This document shows, in pieces, positions 28,002-38,706 of a DNA stretch of 64,000 bases. The stretch covers positions 1 through 64,000 of the forward strand of contig JBMOOJ010000077.1 of NCBI GenBank assembly GCA_049323835.1. The letters are read 5' to 3'. Under the pieces are notes generated by a model, which did not search any database, had not been told where the DNA came from, and was given only the letters and a program-made list of their open reading frames with translations. Position 1 is the stretch's first letter; the number at the start of each line of letters is the position of its first letter. The DNA comes from SG-bin9 sp049323835. GTDB lineage: Bacteria; Pseudomonadota; Alphaproteobacteria; Rhizobiales; Xanthobacteraceae. The translations under genes and the position numbers were made by a program.

Positions 28002-28121
28002 TTTCGATCTCCATGTACCAGACGACAGTGGTCGCATCAGGCCGCGGCGAAGGTCCTGGAGAAGGCTCATTGTGTCAACGAAACCGGATTTCTTTGTGGC
28101 CAATAGAAGTAGACCAGCATG

Positions 28122-28865
28122 CTATGACAGCTTCACGGTGTGAATGCCGCATTCTGTCTTGCTTTTTCCGCGCCATCGGCCGGCGCGCGCGTCCTCTCCC
28201 GGCGCGGTGCGACTCGAGCACGGCATGCAGCCAACAGACGCATATCCGGACGCCACGAGCGGATGTGGCGGCAACCTGGAATGCGCGAACACCGCTTCCA
28301 GTTCCTCGCGCGAGACATTCGCCAGCGGATTAAATTTGAGACGATTGCCATCAGTCTCGACGACGGGAATCTCCGCGCGCTCGCCGCCCTGGAAGCGTTT
28401 GCGTCCATTAATCCAGGCTTTGAAAGGCTTTAGCGCGCGCTGGAGCGGTTCGACCTTGCGGATGAAGCAGCAACGATCCGGATCGGAAAACCAGAGGTCG
28501 CGCTCGCCATCCTCGCGCGCGAGAGTATCGTCCAAGGGCTTGATGCTGCGCACATCTTTCAAGCCGAGTTGAGCCGTCAGCGCATCGCGATAGGCAAGCG
28601 TTTCCTCGAACAGCCAGCCGGTGTCGAGAAACACCACGGGAATTGCCGGATCGACATCTGCCACGATTTTGAGCAGTACTGCAGACTCGGTACCGAACGA
28701 CGATACCACGGCAAGGTTCTCTCTCCCGACCGTCCGCAGCGCGGCAGCGACAATTTCACGCGGCGCAGCCTTGGCCAGCGCGCGATCCAGCTCTTCGGCG
28801 GATCGCGCCGCAACCGGCGGCAAATCGGAGTCGCGGGCGCCCGAGGATGGTGCGGCGATGCTCAT
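28122..28865 (-). CDS. cysH: Adenylyl-sulfate (APS) reductase, CysH family
   Basis: A 247-residue thioredoxin-dependent reductase that makes sulfite. The PP-loop-like region is SSFGTESAVLLKI. The cysteine pattern is that of the [4Fe-4S] APS reductases: a CC pair in DRCCFIRKVEP, C-x-x-C in VGCMPCSSR, and the C-terminal catalytic Cys in TECGIHTVKLS. Enterobacterial PAPS reductases lack the first two pairs. So APS, not PAPS, is the likely substrate, although an APS kinase is encoded nearby. It overlaps the DUF934 gene by 4 bp. Confidence 0.93.
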   Translation of the reverse strand: MSIAAPSSGARDSDLPPVAARSAEELDRALAKAAPREIVAAALRTVGRENLAVVSSFGTESAVLLKIVADVDPAIPVVFLDTGWLFEETLAYRDALTAQLGLKDVRSIKPLDDTLAREDGERDLWFSDPDRCCFIRKVEPLQRALKPFKAWINGRKRFQGGERAEIPVVETDGNRLKFNPLANVSREELEAVFAHSRLPPHPLVASGYASVGCMPCSSRTAPGEDARAGRWRGKSKTECGIHTVKLS

Positions 28866-29360
28866 GAGCCAGCGGTCTCCGGTTGCCGTTCGACCCGCCT
28901 GCGAAACGCCGTCACGCGGCCATCGCCCGTCGGCTGGTAGAACACGGAATAGCGCGTCGCGACATCGGCGAATGCGTCCGCGTCGCTCTGCTTCTTCACA
29001 TCGAACGCATCGAAGCCTGCGCGCAGCATGAAGACGAACTGATCGCGCAGCACCTGGCCGGTGGCGCGCAGCTCGCTCTTGTAGCCGTGCCGCTCACGCA
29101 ACAAACGCGCCTGCGTATAAGCGCGCCCGTCGCGGAAGCTTGGAAAAATCAACGCAACCGCGGCGAGCTTGTCGAGATGCGGCACGAGATCGTCCAAGTC
29201 GCGATTGTTCGGCCAGATTACGCCGGCTTTTCCGGAACGCGACAGGATCGCGGCCGGATCGGCAAGGAAGCGCGTCGCACTGACCAGCACGTCGCCGCTC
29301 GCGGGCAGTTCCGCGTCGTCCGCCAAAACGGCGAACGTATCACTGACGATCTGGCGATCC

Positions 29361-29374
<14 letters not shown>
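28862..29374 (-). CDS. DUF934 protein of the sulfite-reduction operon
   Basis: A 170-residue member of the DUF934 family, which is found almost only beside sulfite reductase and cysH in proteobacteria. Typical segments are VSATRFLADPAAIL, FPSFRDGRAYTQARLLRERHGY and DQFVFMLRAGFDAF. There are no metal or nucleotide motifs. A helper role in sulfite or APS reduction is inferred from context only. The start at 29374 overlaps the cysI stop by 14 bp, so translation is coupled on both sides. Confidence 0.88.
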
Positions 29375-31019
<1,645 letters not shown>

Positions 31020-31032
31020 GAGTTTGAAACCT

Positions 31033-31344
31033 TCAGGCCGTTACCGGCAGGAGCGGGATGGTCACCCCCTCCGAGCGAATGTGTTCACGCAGGTTGCCGG
31101 GCTCAATCTTGCCCTCGATCACATCGACGGGAGCGATGTAGGCGCCGACGGCGCCGACGTCATCGGCCACCGCTTCTGCCAGCAGCGCACGGGCGTCGTC
31201 CGCATTGCGCACGACGGCGGCATCGGCAATCCGTATCGACCAGCCATTTCTGGTCCGGTAGATCACCGCGCCATCGCTGGTGCGGTTGGCGGTAACGATC
31301 GAAGGCCCGGTGATCTTGATTTTTTGCTGAAGAGGAGAAGTCAT
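31033..31344 (-). CDS. DUF2849 protein
   Basis: A 103-residue protein of the DUF2849 family, restricted mainly to alphaproteobacterial sulfite-reduction operons between cysG and cysI. It starts TSPLQQKIKITGPSIVTANR and carries RNGWSIRIADAAVV; no cofactor motif is seen. It overlaps the cysG stop by 4 bp. Function is unknown; a supporting role for sulfite reductase or siroheme delivery is a guess from position. Confidence 0.85.
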   Translation of the reverse strand: MTSPLQQKIKITGPSIVTANRTSDGAVIYRTRNGWSIRIADAAVVRNADDARALLAEAVADDVGAVGAYIAPVDVIEGKIEPGNLREHIRSEGVTIPLLPVTA

Positions 31345-32777
31345 TCGGCAGCCATTTGCGTATCGGTTGGTGCGTGAGCGACGAGATCGTTAAGAAAGGC
31401 ATCGCGCCACGGCGCGGAGTGCTTCACCACATCGCCGATGATGAGAATGGCTGGGCCATTCTCGACCTGTGCGGCGAGCGCAGGGAGTTGATCGAGCGTG
31501 CCGACGACGGACTTCGCATCGGGGCGCGTCGCGCGGGCAAACACGCCGACAGGCGTTTGCGGCGAGCGGCCGGCGGCGAGCAGGCCCTCGCGAATGGTCG
31601 CGGCCGCGGTGATACCCATGTAGACGACAACCGTCATCTTGGTGTCGGTGAGCGACGACCAGTCGACGGTTTCGGCGTCGCGCGCCTTGTGCGCGGTCAG
31701 GAGTGTGATGCGCAGCGCCTGATGGCGGAAGGTGAGCGGCACCTCGGACTCGGCGGCCGCACCCCACCCGGCGGTGATGCCGGGAATCACGGTATAGGCC
31801 ACGTCTGCCTCGCGCAGCGCCGCGATCTCCTCGCCGCCGCGGCCGAACACGAACGGATCCCCGCCCTTCAGCCGCACGGCGCGCTGACCGGCTTGCGCAG
31901 CTTCGATCATGAGCTTGTTGATATTGTCCTGGCCGATGCCCGGCTTGCCGATGCGGCGGCCGACCGAGACGCGCGCGGCATCGCGGCGGGCACGATCGAG
32001 AATCTCCGGTGACACGAGATCGTCGTAGAAGACGATGTCGGCATCCTGGAGCGCGCGCAGCGCCTTCACGGTGAGAAGATCGGGATCGCCGGGGCCTGCG
32101 CCGACAAGCGTCACGAACCCCGGCGAAGCTTTACCGGCAAAGTCAGCCGGATCGGCAATCGCGGTGAGCTGTTTTTCGGCATCACTCATGCGGCCAGCCA
32201 GAACTGTCGCGCCGATCGGGCCATCGATCACGCGCTCCCAGAAACGGCGGCGCAGCGGCATGTCGCCGATGCGCTCGGCAAACGCCTTGCGGAATTTGCC
32301 GATGAAAGTCGCGAGATCGCCGATGCGCGCCGGCAGCGCCGCCTCGATGCGCTCGCGCACGCGGCGCGCAACCACCGGCGACGCTCCACCGGTGCCGACC
32401 GCAACAACGACATCGCCGCGATCGACGATCGCCGGAAAGATGAAGGTCGAATGCTGGAGATCGTCCATCACGTTGACGGGCAGGCCCGCCGCACGCGCCC
32501 GCGCTGCGACCGCGATGCCTGTCTCGCCTGCGCCGGCACAAAGCACGGCGATGACATTCGTCAGATCATCGCGCAGCGGATCGCTCATCGCACGCTCGAT
32601 GCGTGCGGCGCCCGCATCGCCGAGATCCGAAACCTCGAAATCGCCATCGGTCGCATACCAGCGCACGCGCGCGCCGGCCGACAGGAGAAGACGCAGCTTC
32701 GCGCGCACCAATTCCCCCGCGCCCACGAGAACGATGGGTCCGGTCTGCAGATCAAGGAAAACTGGCAGAAAGCGCAT
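31341..32777 (-). CDS. cysG: Siroheme synthase CysG (trifunctional)
   Basis: A 478-residue fusion that makes siroheme for CysI. The N-terminal part (1-210) is the precorrin-2 dehydrogenase/ferrochelatase: FLDLQTGPIVLVGAGELVRAK, with VAVGTGGASPVVARRVRE. The C-terminal part (from about 215) is the uroporphyrinogen-III methyltransferase: FVTLVGAGPGDPDLLTVKAL, then KGGDPFVFGRGGEE and PGITAG. It is the first gene of the minus-strand cys operon and is divergent from cysD with 209 bp between the starts. Confidence 0.95.
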   Translation of the reverse strand: MRFLPVFLDLQTGPIVLVGAGELVRAKLRLLLSAGARVRWYATDGDFEVSDLGDAGAARIERAMSDPLRDDLTNVIAVLCAGAGETGIAVAARARAAGLPVNVMDDLQHSTFIFPAIVDRGDVVVAVGTGGASPVVARRVRERIEAALPARIGDLATFIGKFRKAFAERIGDMPLRRRFWERVIDGPIGATVLAGRMSDAEKQLTAIADPADFAGKASPGFVTLVGAGPGDPDLLTVKALRALQDADIVFYDDLVSPEILDRARRDAARVSVGRRIGKPGIGQDNINKLMIEAAQAGQRAVRLKGGDPFVFGRGGEEIAALREADVAYTVIPGITAGWGAAAESEVPLTFRHQALRITLLTAHKARDAETVDWSSLTDTKMTVVVYMGITAAATIREGLLAAGRSPQTPVGVFARATRPDAKSVVGTLDQLPALAAQVENGPAILIIGDVVKHSAPWRDAFLNDLVAHAPTDTQMAAE

Positions 32778-32805
32778 GCGACGGTCCGCTTCCCCATTGG
32801 CGGGG

Positions 32806-32870
32806 TTGACTGGAATTATTTTCTATATATGTATCTTCAATCGACAGCAAAGAGAAAATTATTTCTTCTA
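32806..32870. promoter_or_regulatory. AT-rich divergent control region of the cys genes
   Basis: In otherwise GC-rich DNA, 32812-32870 is strikingly AT-rich. It holds a TTGACT at 32806-32811 and a partial inverted repeat (AATTATTTTCT at 32814-32824 and AGAAAATTATTT at 32853-32864). It separates cysG and cysD and so probably contains both divergent promoters and a regulator site (a CysB-like LysR protein would be expected). I could not define -10 boxes with confidence. Confidence 0.5.
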
Positions 32871-32986
32871 CGCTGCACCGCAACTTTAGAATGTTTCGAC
32901 CCTGAATGTCACGGCCGGGAGACGGATCTTCTCTCGCCTGCGGTGAGGCCGATTTCGGAATTCGGGGAGTGGCTGGAGGCCTGCGC

Positions 32987-33850
32987 ATGAGCGATGCATT
33001 TCCTGCTCTCAAGAGCGAGCTTCCGCGATCACATTCCGGCGACCTCGTCCCGACCATGGATCATCTCGACGAGCTCGAAGCCCAAAGCATCTACATCCTG
33101 CGCGAGGCGTTCGCGCGGCTGAAGAAGCTCGCGCTGCTGTGGTCCCTCGGCAAAGACTCCAACGTGATGATCTGGCTCGCCCGCAAGGCGTTCTTCGGCA
33201 AGGTCCCCTTCCCGGCACTGCACGTCGATACCGGCAAGAAGTTTCCCGAGATGTATGCCTTCCGCGATCAGTACGCGAAGGAATGGGGTCTTGACCTGCG
33301 CGTCGACCCCTGCCCGCCGATCGATGCGGTCGATCCAACCTTGCCGCCGGCCGCGCGCTCTGCCGCACGCAAGACCGAAGGCTTGAAGATGGCGCTGGCG
33401 AAGTACGGCTTCGACGGCCTGATCGCCGGCATCCGCCGCGATGAAGAAGCCACCCGCGCCAAGGAGCGCGTGTTCTCGCCGCGCGGCACCGAGGGCGGCT
33501 GGGACGTGCGCGATCAGCCGCCGGAATTCTGGGATCAGTTCAACGCATCGCCGCCGCCCGGCGCGCATCTGCGCATCCACCCGATCCTGCATTGGACCGA
33601 GGCTGACATCTGGGCCTACACCAAGCGCGAGGGCATCCCGATCATCCCGCTGTACCTGTCGAACAACGGCAAGCGCTATCGCTCGCTCGGCGACCAGGAC
33701 ATCACCTTCCCCGTCGCATCGACCGCGTCATCGATCGAAGAGATCATGATCGAGCTTGAGAATACCAAAGTGCCGGAGCGCGCCGGACGCGCGCTCGATC
33801 ACGAGACCGAAGACGCCTTCGAGCGGCTGCGCGTCTCGGGCTATCTGTAA
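32987..33850 (+). CDS. cysD: Sulfate adenylyltransferase small subunit CysD
   Basis: A 287-residue PP-loop nucleotidyltransferase that adenylates sulfate to APS with the GTPase CysN. The PP-loop form SLGKDS is at residues 53-58, then FPALHVDTGKKFPEMYAFRD, IRRDEEATRAKERVFS and the C-terminal QDITFPVASTASSIEE. ATG at 32987 follows GGAGG by 6 nt; codons upstream are not CysD-like. CysNC starts 15 bp after its stop. Confidence 0.96.
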   Translation: MSDAFPALKSELPRSHSGDLVPTMDHLDELEAQSIYILREAFARLKKLALLWSLGKDSNVMIWLARKAFFGKVPFPALHVDTGKKFPEMYAFRDQYAKEWGLDLRVDPCPPIDAVDPTLPPAARSAARKTEGLKMALAKYGFDGLIAGIRRDEEATRAKERVFSPRGTEGGWDVRDQPPEFWDQFNASPPPGAHLRIHPILHWTEADIWAYTKREGIPIIPLYLSNNGKRYRSLGDQDITFPVASTASSIEEIMIELENTKVPERAGRALDHETEDAFERLRVSGYL

Positions 33851-33865
33851 ATCACGGTTGTTGCC

Positions 33866-35785
33866 ATGAACATGCTCGCTCCCGCCGCCGCCATCGCAAG
33901 CGCCGCATCCGCCGCTCCCCGCCCGCAAGTCCGCATCGTCATCGTCGGTCATGTCGACCACGGCAAGTCGACCCTCGTCGGCCGCCTGTTGCACGAAACC
34001 GGAAGCCTGCCCGACGGCAAGCTGGAGATGCTGAAGGCGGTCAGCGAGCGCCGCGGCATGCCGTTCGAATGGTCGTTCCTGCTCGACGCACTTCAGACCG
34101 AGCGCGACCAGGGGATCACCATCGACACCACGCAGATCCGCTTCAAGACGCCGTCGCGTGACATCGTGCTGATCGACGCGCCGGGCCACGCCGAATTCCT
34201 GCGCAACATGATCACCGGCGCCTCGCAGGCCGACGCAGCCGTGCTGATCATCGACGCCCTCGAAGGCGTGCGCGACCAGACGCGCCGTCACGGCTATCTC
34301 CTGCATCTGCTCGGCGTCCGTCAGGTTGCCGTGGTCATCAACAAGATGGACCGCGTCGCCTACGCGCAGAGCCGTTTCGACGAGATCAGCGCCGAGATTT
34401 CCGCGCATCTGACCGGCCTCGGCGTCAAGCCTGTCGCCGTCATTCCGATTTCCGCTCGTGACGGCGACGGCGTCACCACGCGCACGCCGAACATCGGCTG
34501 GTACACCGGCGCGACCGTCGTCGAGGCGCTCGACGGGCTTGATCCGGCGCGGCCGATGACCTCGCTGCCGCTGCGCCTGCCCATTCAGGCGATCTACAAG
34601 TTCGACGATCGCCGCATCGTCGCGGGCCGCATCGAAGCCGGACAACTCTCGACCGGCGACGAAATCGTCATCATGCCGGCCGGCAAGATCGCCAGGATCA
34701 GGTCGGTCGAAAGCTGGCCGGTGACGCCGGTCACGGGCCCCCAGGGCGCTGGACGTTCCGTCGGCATCACGCTCGATCGTGAACTCTTCGTTGAACGCGG
34801 CGACATCATCAGCCATGTCGGCACCGCGCCGCGCGATACGCGCCGGCTGCGCGCACGCATCTTCTGGCTGCACGACACGCCGCTCGCCAAGGGCGCGCAG
34901 ATTCTGGTGCGCCTCGGCGCCAAGGAAACGCGCGCCACCGTCGTCGCCATCGACAAGGCGGTCGATCCGGGCGAGCTCGCGAGCGTGCAGACCGACTCGA
35001 TCAAGCGCAATCACGTCGGCGAGATCGATCTGGCGCTGGCGCACCCGCTCGCAGCCGATCCCTACACCGAGAACCCGCGCACGGGTCGCCTCGTGATCGA
35101 GGTCGCGGGCCGCATCGCCGGCGGCGGACTTGTTCTCAGCGTCGACGCAGGCGAACGCGCTATTCCGGTCGATATCGTGCCGGTCGAATCCGCGCTGCGT
35201 ATCGACGAGCGTTCCGCACGCTACGGCCACAACGGCGCGGTGCTCTGGCTGACCGGCCTGCCGGGCTCGGGCAAATCGACCATCGCGCAGACGCTCGAAC
35301 GCAAGCTGTTCAGCCGCGGCGGCTCGCCGATCTTCCTCGATGGCGACACGCTGCGCGCCGGCCTCAACGGCGATCTCGGCTTCACGCCGAAGGACCGCAC
35401 CGAGAATATCCGCCGCCTTGCCGAAGTCGCGAGCCATCTCGCGCGCAACGGCCACATCGCCATCGTCGCCGCCGTCTCGCCATCGGCCGAGGACCGCGCG
35501 CAGGCACGGCGCATCGCCGACAACGCCTTCCGCGAAATCTTCGTGGCGACGCCGCGCGAGGTCTGCGAAAGCCGCGATCCGAAAGGCCACTACGCCAAGG
35601 CGCGCGCCGGCGCGCTGACGAACTTCACCGGAACCGGCAACGATTACGAGAAGCCGGCAGCCGCCGAACTCGTCATCGATACGACCGATCGATCCGCGTC
35701 CGATGCCGCCGACGAGATCGAGCGCATGCTGGCGCGAACCGGCGTGCTGTTCGCCGAGCCCGCGGACCTCGCCGCCAACATCTGA
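33866..35785 (+). CDS. cysNC: Bifunctional sulfate adenylyltransferase large subunit / APS kinase (CysNC)
   Basis: A 639-residue fusion. The N-terminal GTPase CysN has the G1 loop GHVDHGKST (28-36), DAPGHAEFLRNM (G3) and NKMDR (G4), and powers APS formation by CysD. The C-terminal APS kinase CysC begins near 450 with Walker A GLPGSGKST (about 464-472) and the segment FLDGDTLRAGLNGDLGF; it makes PAPS. Fusions of this kind are common in rhizobia (NodQ type). With an APS reductase encoded nearby, PAPS may serve sulfotransferases rather than assimilation. Two tandem terminators follow. Confidence 0.96.
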   Translation: MNMLAPAAAIASAASAAPRPQVRIVIVGHVDHGKSTLVGRLLHETGSLPDGKLEMLKAVSERRGMPFEWSFLLDALQTERDQGITIDTTQIRFKTPSRDIVLIDAPGHAEFLRNMITGASQADAAVLIIDALEGVRDQTRRHGYLLHLLGVRQVAVVINKMDRVAYAQSRFDEISAEISAHLTGLGVKPVAVIPISARDGDGVTTRTPNIGWYTGATVVEALDGLDPARPMTSLPLRLPIQAIYKFDDRRIVAGRIEAGQLSTGDEIVIMPAGKIARIRSVESWPVTPVTGPQGAGRSVGITLDRELFVERGDIISHVGTAPRDTRRLRARIFWLHDTPLAKGAQILVRLGAKETRATVVAIDKAVDPGELASVQTDSIKRNHVGEIDLALAHPLAADPYTENPRTGRLVIEVAGRIAGGGLVLSVDAGERAIPVDIVPVESALRIDERSARYGHNGAVLWLTGLPGSGKSTIAQTLERKLFSRGGSPIFLDGDTLRAGLNGDLGFTPKDRTENIRRLAEVASHLARNGHIAIVAAVSPSAEDRAQARRIADNAFREIFVATPREVCESRDPKGHYAKARAGALTNFTGTGNDYEKPAAAELVIDTTDRSASDAADEIERMLARTGVLFAEPADLAANI

Positions 35786-35909
35786 TCGCGCTTGCGGTCC
35801 CACCCGGCCGCTTGCTGATGCCGCGAGGCGGCGGCCAGAAACGCTGTGGGCACGGGAAGACTTTCAAAACAAGCCTTTGCGGGTTGAACGGGCCTGGTTT
35901 CCAGACCGG

Positions 35910-36001
35910 CCGCCCCTCCTTGGGGCGGGCTTTCCTTGGCCGGGTCTTTGGCGCTACAAGGGCGCTTGAATGCCAGCCGCCCCCTCCGGGCGGCCTTTTC
36001 C
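35910..36001 (+). terminator. Tandem Rho-independent terminators after cysNC
   Basis: Two GC stems with following T-runs: CCGCCCC-TCCTT-GGGGCGG then GCTTTCC (35910-35934), and GCCGCCC-CCTCC-GGGCGGC then CTTTTCC (35976-36001). They isolate the cysD-cysNC unit from malate synthase downstream. Two terminators in series within 90 bp suggest strong insulation of the glcB promoter. Confidence 0.75.
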
Positions 36002-36051
36002 TTGCCCTCAAATCAAGCGGCCCCAGGGCCGTATTCGTGAGACCTGCGAAG

Positions 36052-38217
36052 ATGAAACGTATTGATGCCAGCGGTTTGAAAGTCGCGCCGATCCTGTTCG
36101 ATTTCATTGCCAAGGAGGCCGCGCCGCAGACGGGAATTTCTCCGGACGCATTTTGGGCCGGGCTCGCCGGAGTTCTGAAGGCGCTCGGCCCGCGCAACAA
36201 GGAACTGCTGACCGTTCGCGACACGCTCCAGAGCAAGATCGACGCCTGGCATCGCGCCAACAAGGGCAAGCCGATCGACATCAATGCCTATACCGCGTTC
36301 CTGAAGGAGATCGGCTATCTGCTGCCGGAGCCCGCGACGCGGCAGGTCGAGACGGCCAACGTCGACGAAGAGATCGGCAAGATCTGCGGTCCGCAGCTCG
36401 TGGTGCCGCTCACCAACGCCCGCTATGCGCTGAACGCCGCAAACGCGCGCTGGGGCAGCCTGTACGACGCCTTCTACGGCACCGACGCCATCCCGCACGA
36501 TCCGAGCGAGAGCGGCAAGGGATACAGCAAGGCCCGCGGCGACAAGGTCATCGCGAAAGCAAAAGCCTTCCTCGATCAGGCCGCACCGCTCGCGACCGGC
36601 AACCACAGTGACGTCACCTCCTACAGCATCGTCGGCGGCAAGCTCGACGTGAAACTCAAGAGCGGCAACGCCACCGCACTGAAGAACGAGGCGCAGCTCG
36701 CCGGCTATCAGGGCGACGCGGCTTCGCCGTCGGCCGTGCTGCTCGTCAACAACGGCATGCACATCGAGATCAGGATCGATCGCACCCATTCGATCGGCAA
36801 GGATGATCCGGCCGGCGTCGCCGACGTCATCATGGAAGCGGCCGTCTCGACCATTCTCGACATGGAAGACAGCGTCGCCGCCGTCGACGCCGAAGACAAG
36901 GTGCTCGTCTATCGCAACACGCTCGGCCTGATGAACGGCACGCTGAAGGATACGTTCGAGAAGGGCGGCAAGCCGATGACGCGCTCGCTCAACGGCGACC
37001 GCACCTACAAGGCGCCGAACGGCGGCAAGGATGTGACCTTGCATGGCCGCAGCCTGCTCTTGATGCGCAACGTCGGCCATCACATGTACACCGACGTCGT
37101 GCTGGACGAGAACGGCCAGGAAATTCCCGAAACCTATCTCGATGCGGCCGTCGCAGCCCTGCTCGCGATCCACGATCTCAAGGGTCAGACCAAGTACCGC
37201 AACACCCGCAAGGGCTCGGTCTACATCGTCAAACCGAAGATGCATGGCCCGGACGAAGTTCAACTCGCCTGCGATCTGTTCGCCGCCGTCGAGAAGATGC
37301 TGTCGCTGCCGGCCAACACGCTGAAGATCGGCATCATGGACGAGGAGCGCCGCACCACGGTGAACCTCAAGGCCTGTATCGACCGCGCCTATCAGCGCAT
37401 CTTCTTCATCAACACCGGCTTCCTCGATCGCACCGGCGACGAAATTCATACGTCGATGGAAGCGGGTCCGATGATCCGCAAGAACGACATGCGCGGCAGC
37501 GCCTGGATCAAGGCCTACGAGGACTGGAACGTCGACAACGGCCTGATCGAGGGCCTTCCCGGCCATGCGCAGATCGGCAAGGGCATGTGGGCCGCGCCGG
37601 ACAAGATGGTCGACATGATGACGCAGAAGGTTGCGCATCCGCAGGCGGGTGCGGCAACGGCGTGGGTCCCCTCGCCGACAGCGGCGACGCTGCACGCGCT
37701 GCACTATCATCAGGTCGATGTGATCGCGCGCCAGAACGAACTGAAGAGCAAAGGTCCGCGCGCGAAGCTCTCCGACATCCTCACGATTCCGGTATCGCAA
37801 TCGAACTGGGCGCCGGACGATGTGAAGCAGGAGATCGACAACAATTGCCAGGGCATCCTCGGCTACGTCGTGCGCTGGATCGATCAGGGCGTCGGCTGCT
37901 CGAAGGTGCCGGACATTCACGATGTCGGCCTGATGGAAGACCGCGCGACGCTGCGCATCTCGAGCCAGCATCTCGCCAACTGGCTGCATCACGGCGTCGT
38001 CACCAATGATCAGGTGATGGAAGCGATGAAGCGCATGGCGATCGTCGTCGACCGCCAGAATGCTGGAGATGCCGAATACAAGCCGATGGCGCCGAAGTTC
38101 GACGGCATCGCCTTCAAGGCGGCGTGCGATCTCGTGTTCAAGGGCAAGGAACAGCCGAACGGCTACACCGAGTTCATTCTCACTGAGCGCCGCAAGGAAG
38201 CGAAGGCGGCTGGATAA
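36052..38217 (+). CDS. glcB: Malate synthase G
   Basis: A 721-residue enzyme that condenses glyoxylate with acetyl-CoA to malate, in the glyoxylate bypass or glycolate use. Typical G-isoform segments: TGNHSDVTSY, LVNNGMHIEIRIDR, TILDMEDSVAAVDAEDK, MRNVGHHMYTD and GIMDEERRTTVNLKACI. Length matches the G type (about 720), not the shorter A type. ATG at 36052 (MKRIDASGLKVAP) agrees with family starts; the long in-frame upstream stretch runs through the cysNC terminators. Confidence 0.96.
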   Translation: MKRIDASGLKVAPILFDFIAKEAAPQTGISPDAFWAGLAGVLKALGPRNKELLTVRDTLQSKIDAWHRANKGKPIDINAYTAFLKEIGYLLPEPATRQVETANVDEEIGKICGPQLVVPLTNARYALNAANARWGSLYDAFYGTDAIPHDPSESGKGYSKARGDKVIAKAKAFLDQAAPLATGNHSDVTSYSIVGGKLDVKLKSGNATALKNEAQLAGYQGDAASPSAVLLVNNGMHIEIRIDRTHSIGKDDPAGVADVIMEAAVSTILDMEDSVAAVDAEDKVLVYRNTLGLMNGTLKDTFEKGGKPMTRSLNGDRTYKAPNGGKDVTLHGRSLLLMRNVGHHMYTDVVLDENGQEIPETYLDAAVAALLAIHDLKGQTKYRNTRKGSVYIVKPKMHGPDEVQLACDLFAAVEKMLSLPANTLKIGIMDEERRTTVNLKACIDRAYQRIFFINTGFLDRTGDEIHTSMEAGPMIRKNDMRGSAWIKAYEDWNVDNGLIEGLPGHAQIGKGMWAAPDKMVDMMTQKVAHPQAGAATAWVPSPTAATLHALHYHQVDVIARQNELKSKGPRAKLSDILTIPVSQSNWAPDDVKQEIDNNCQGILGYVVRWIDQGVGCSKVPDIHDVGLMEDRATLRISSQHLANWLHHGVVTNDQVMEAMKRMAIVVDRQNAGDAEYKPMAPKFDGIAFKAACDLVFKGKEQPNGYTEFILTERRKEAKAAG

Positions 38218-38237
38218 GCCACCACTCTCAAGCAAAA

Positions 38238-38267
38238 AGCCCCGGCCGCAAGCCGGGGCTTTTCTTT
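38238..38267. terminator. Bidirectional terminator between glcB and small membrane gene
   Basis: The stem AGCCCCGGC / GCCGGGGCT (38238-38246 with 38252-38260) has a 5-nt loop, TTTCTTT after it and AAAAA before it. It can end glcB on the plus strand and the convergent small membrane gene on the minus strand. Confidence 0.85.
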
Positions 38268-38277
38268 CGTTGCCCGC

Positions 38278-38439
38278 TCAGAATACGGCCAGATACTTCA
38301 GCAACGAGATGATGCCGATGACGATAACGATCGCACGCGCGATCTGCTTGGCGCGGCCATCCAGCGGCAGCATGTTGATGAGATAAAGCACCAGGACGAC
38401 GACAAGGAACGTGATCAGGATGCTGATGAGCAACGACAT
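38278..38439 (-). CDS. Small two-span membrane protein (Thivi_2564 family)
   Basis: A 53-residue hydrophobic protein, MSLLISILITFLVVVLVLYL at the N-terminus and IVIVIGIISLLKYLAVF at the C-terminus, joined by a short loop with INMLPLDGRAKQIARA. It matches my memory of the Thivi_2564 membrane family; function unknown. A perfect EcfG-type promoter (38553-38577) stands 114 bp upstream, so it is a likely general stress gene. The start ATG at 38439 lies after a TAAGCC-rich leader; a longer in-frame upstream reading is not membrane-like. Confidence 0.8.
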   Translation of the reverse strand: MSLLISILITFLVVVLVLYLINMLPLDGRAKQIARAIVIVIGIISLLKYLAVF

Positions 38440-38552
38440 GGGCTTACCTCGAATTGCCTCGACAGGGTCTCGCTTGCCGGTCAAGCGCCCGACATTCGCG
38501 TCCATCCAATGAGCGCGAACTGGACGAAGGCCGGGATGTGAATCGCGTCGTC

Positions 38553-38577
38553 AACGCCGGTATTGCGTTGTTGTTCC
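38553..38577 (-). promoter_or_regulatory. EcfG-type (general stress) promoter
   Basis: On the minus strand GGAAC (38577-38573), 16 bp, then CGTT (38556-38553): an exact match to the alphaproteobacterial EcfG consensus GGAAC-N16/17-CGTT. It reads toward the 53-residue membrane protein gene. Confidence 0.8.
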
Positions 38578-38706
38578 GCCGGCGGAACAGCGGCTCAATG
38601 CACGCAGCGCGCGAATCGCCGAGTGTTCCTCGCGTGTTAAATGGTTACCGCTTTCTTTACGAAGTTCCCCTAGATCAAAAGACGGGTCTTTCAGGGGGAT
38701 ATCGAC

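Noticed and set aside
28002..28103. Upstream extension of the sulfate-binding protein by 34 residues
   Set aside because: It would put basic, non-hydrophobic sequence before the signal peptide and spoil export.
33728..35803. A 691-codon open frame on the minus strand
   Set aside because: It lies fully antisense to cysNC, whose GTPase and kinase motifs are unmistakable; the antisense translation is Arg/Asp/Val-rich low complexity.
35812..36051. Upstream extension of malate synthase G by 80 residues
   Set aside because: The stretch is the tandem terminator region of cysNC; malate synthase G proteins begin at the chosen ATG.
36013..38235. A 740-codon open frame on the minus strand
   Set aside because: It is antisense to malate synthase G and has no family resemblance.
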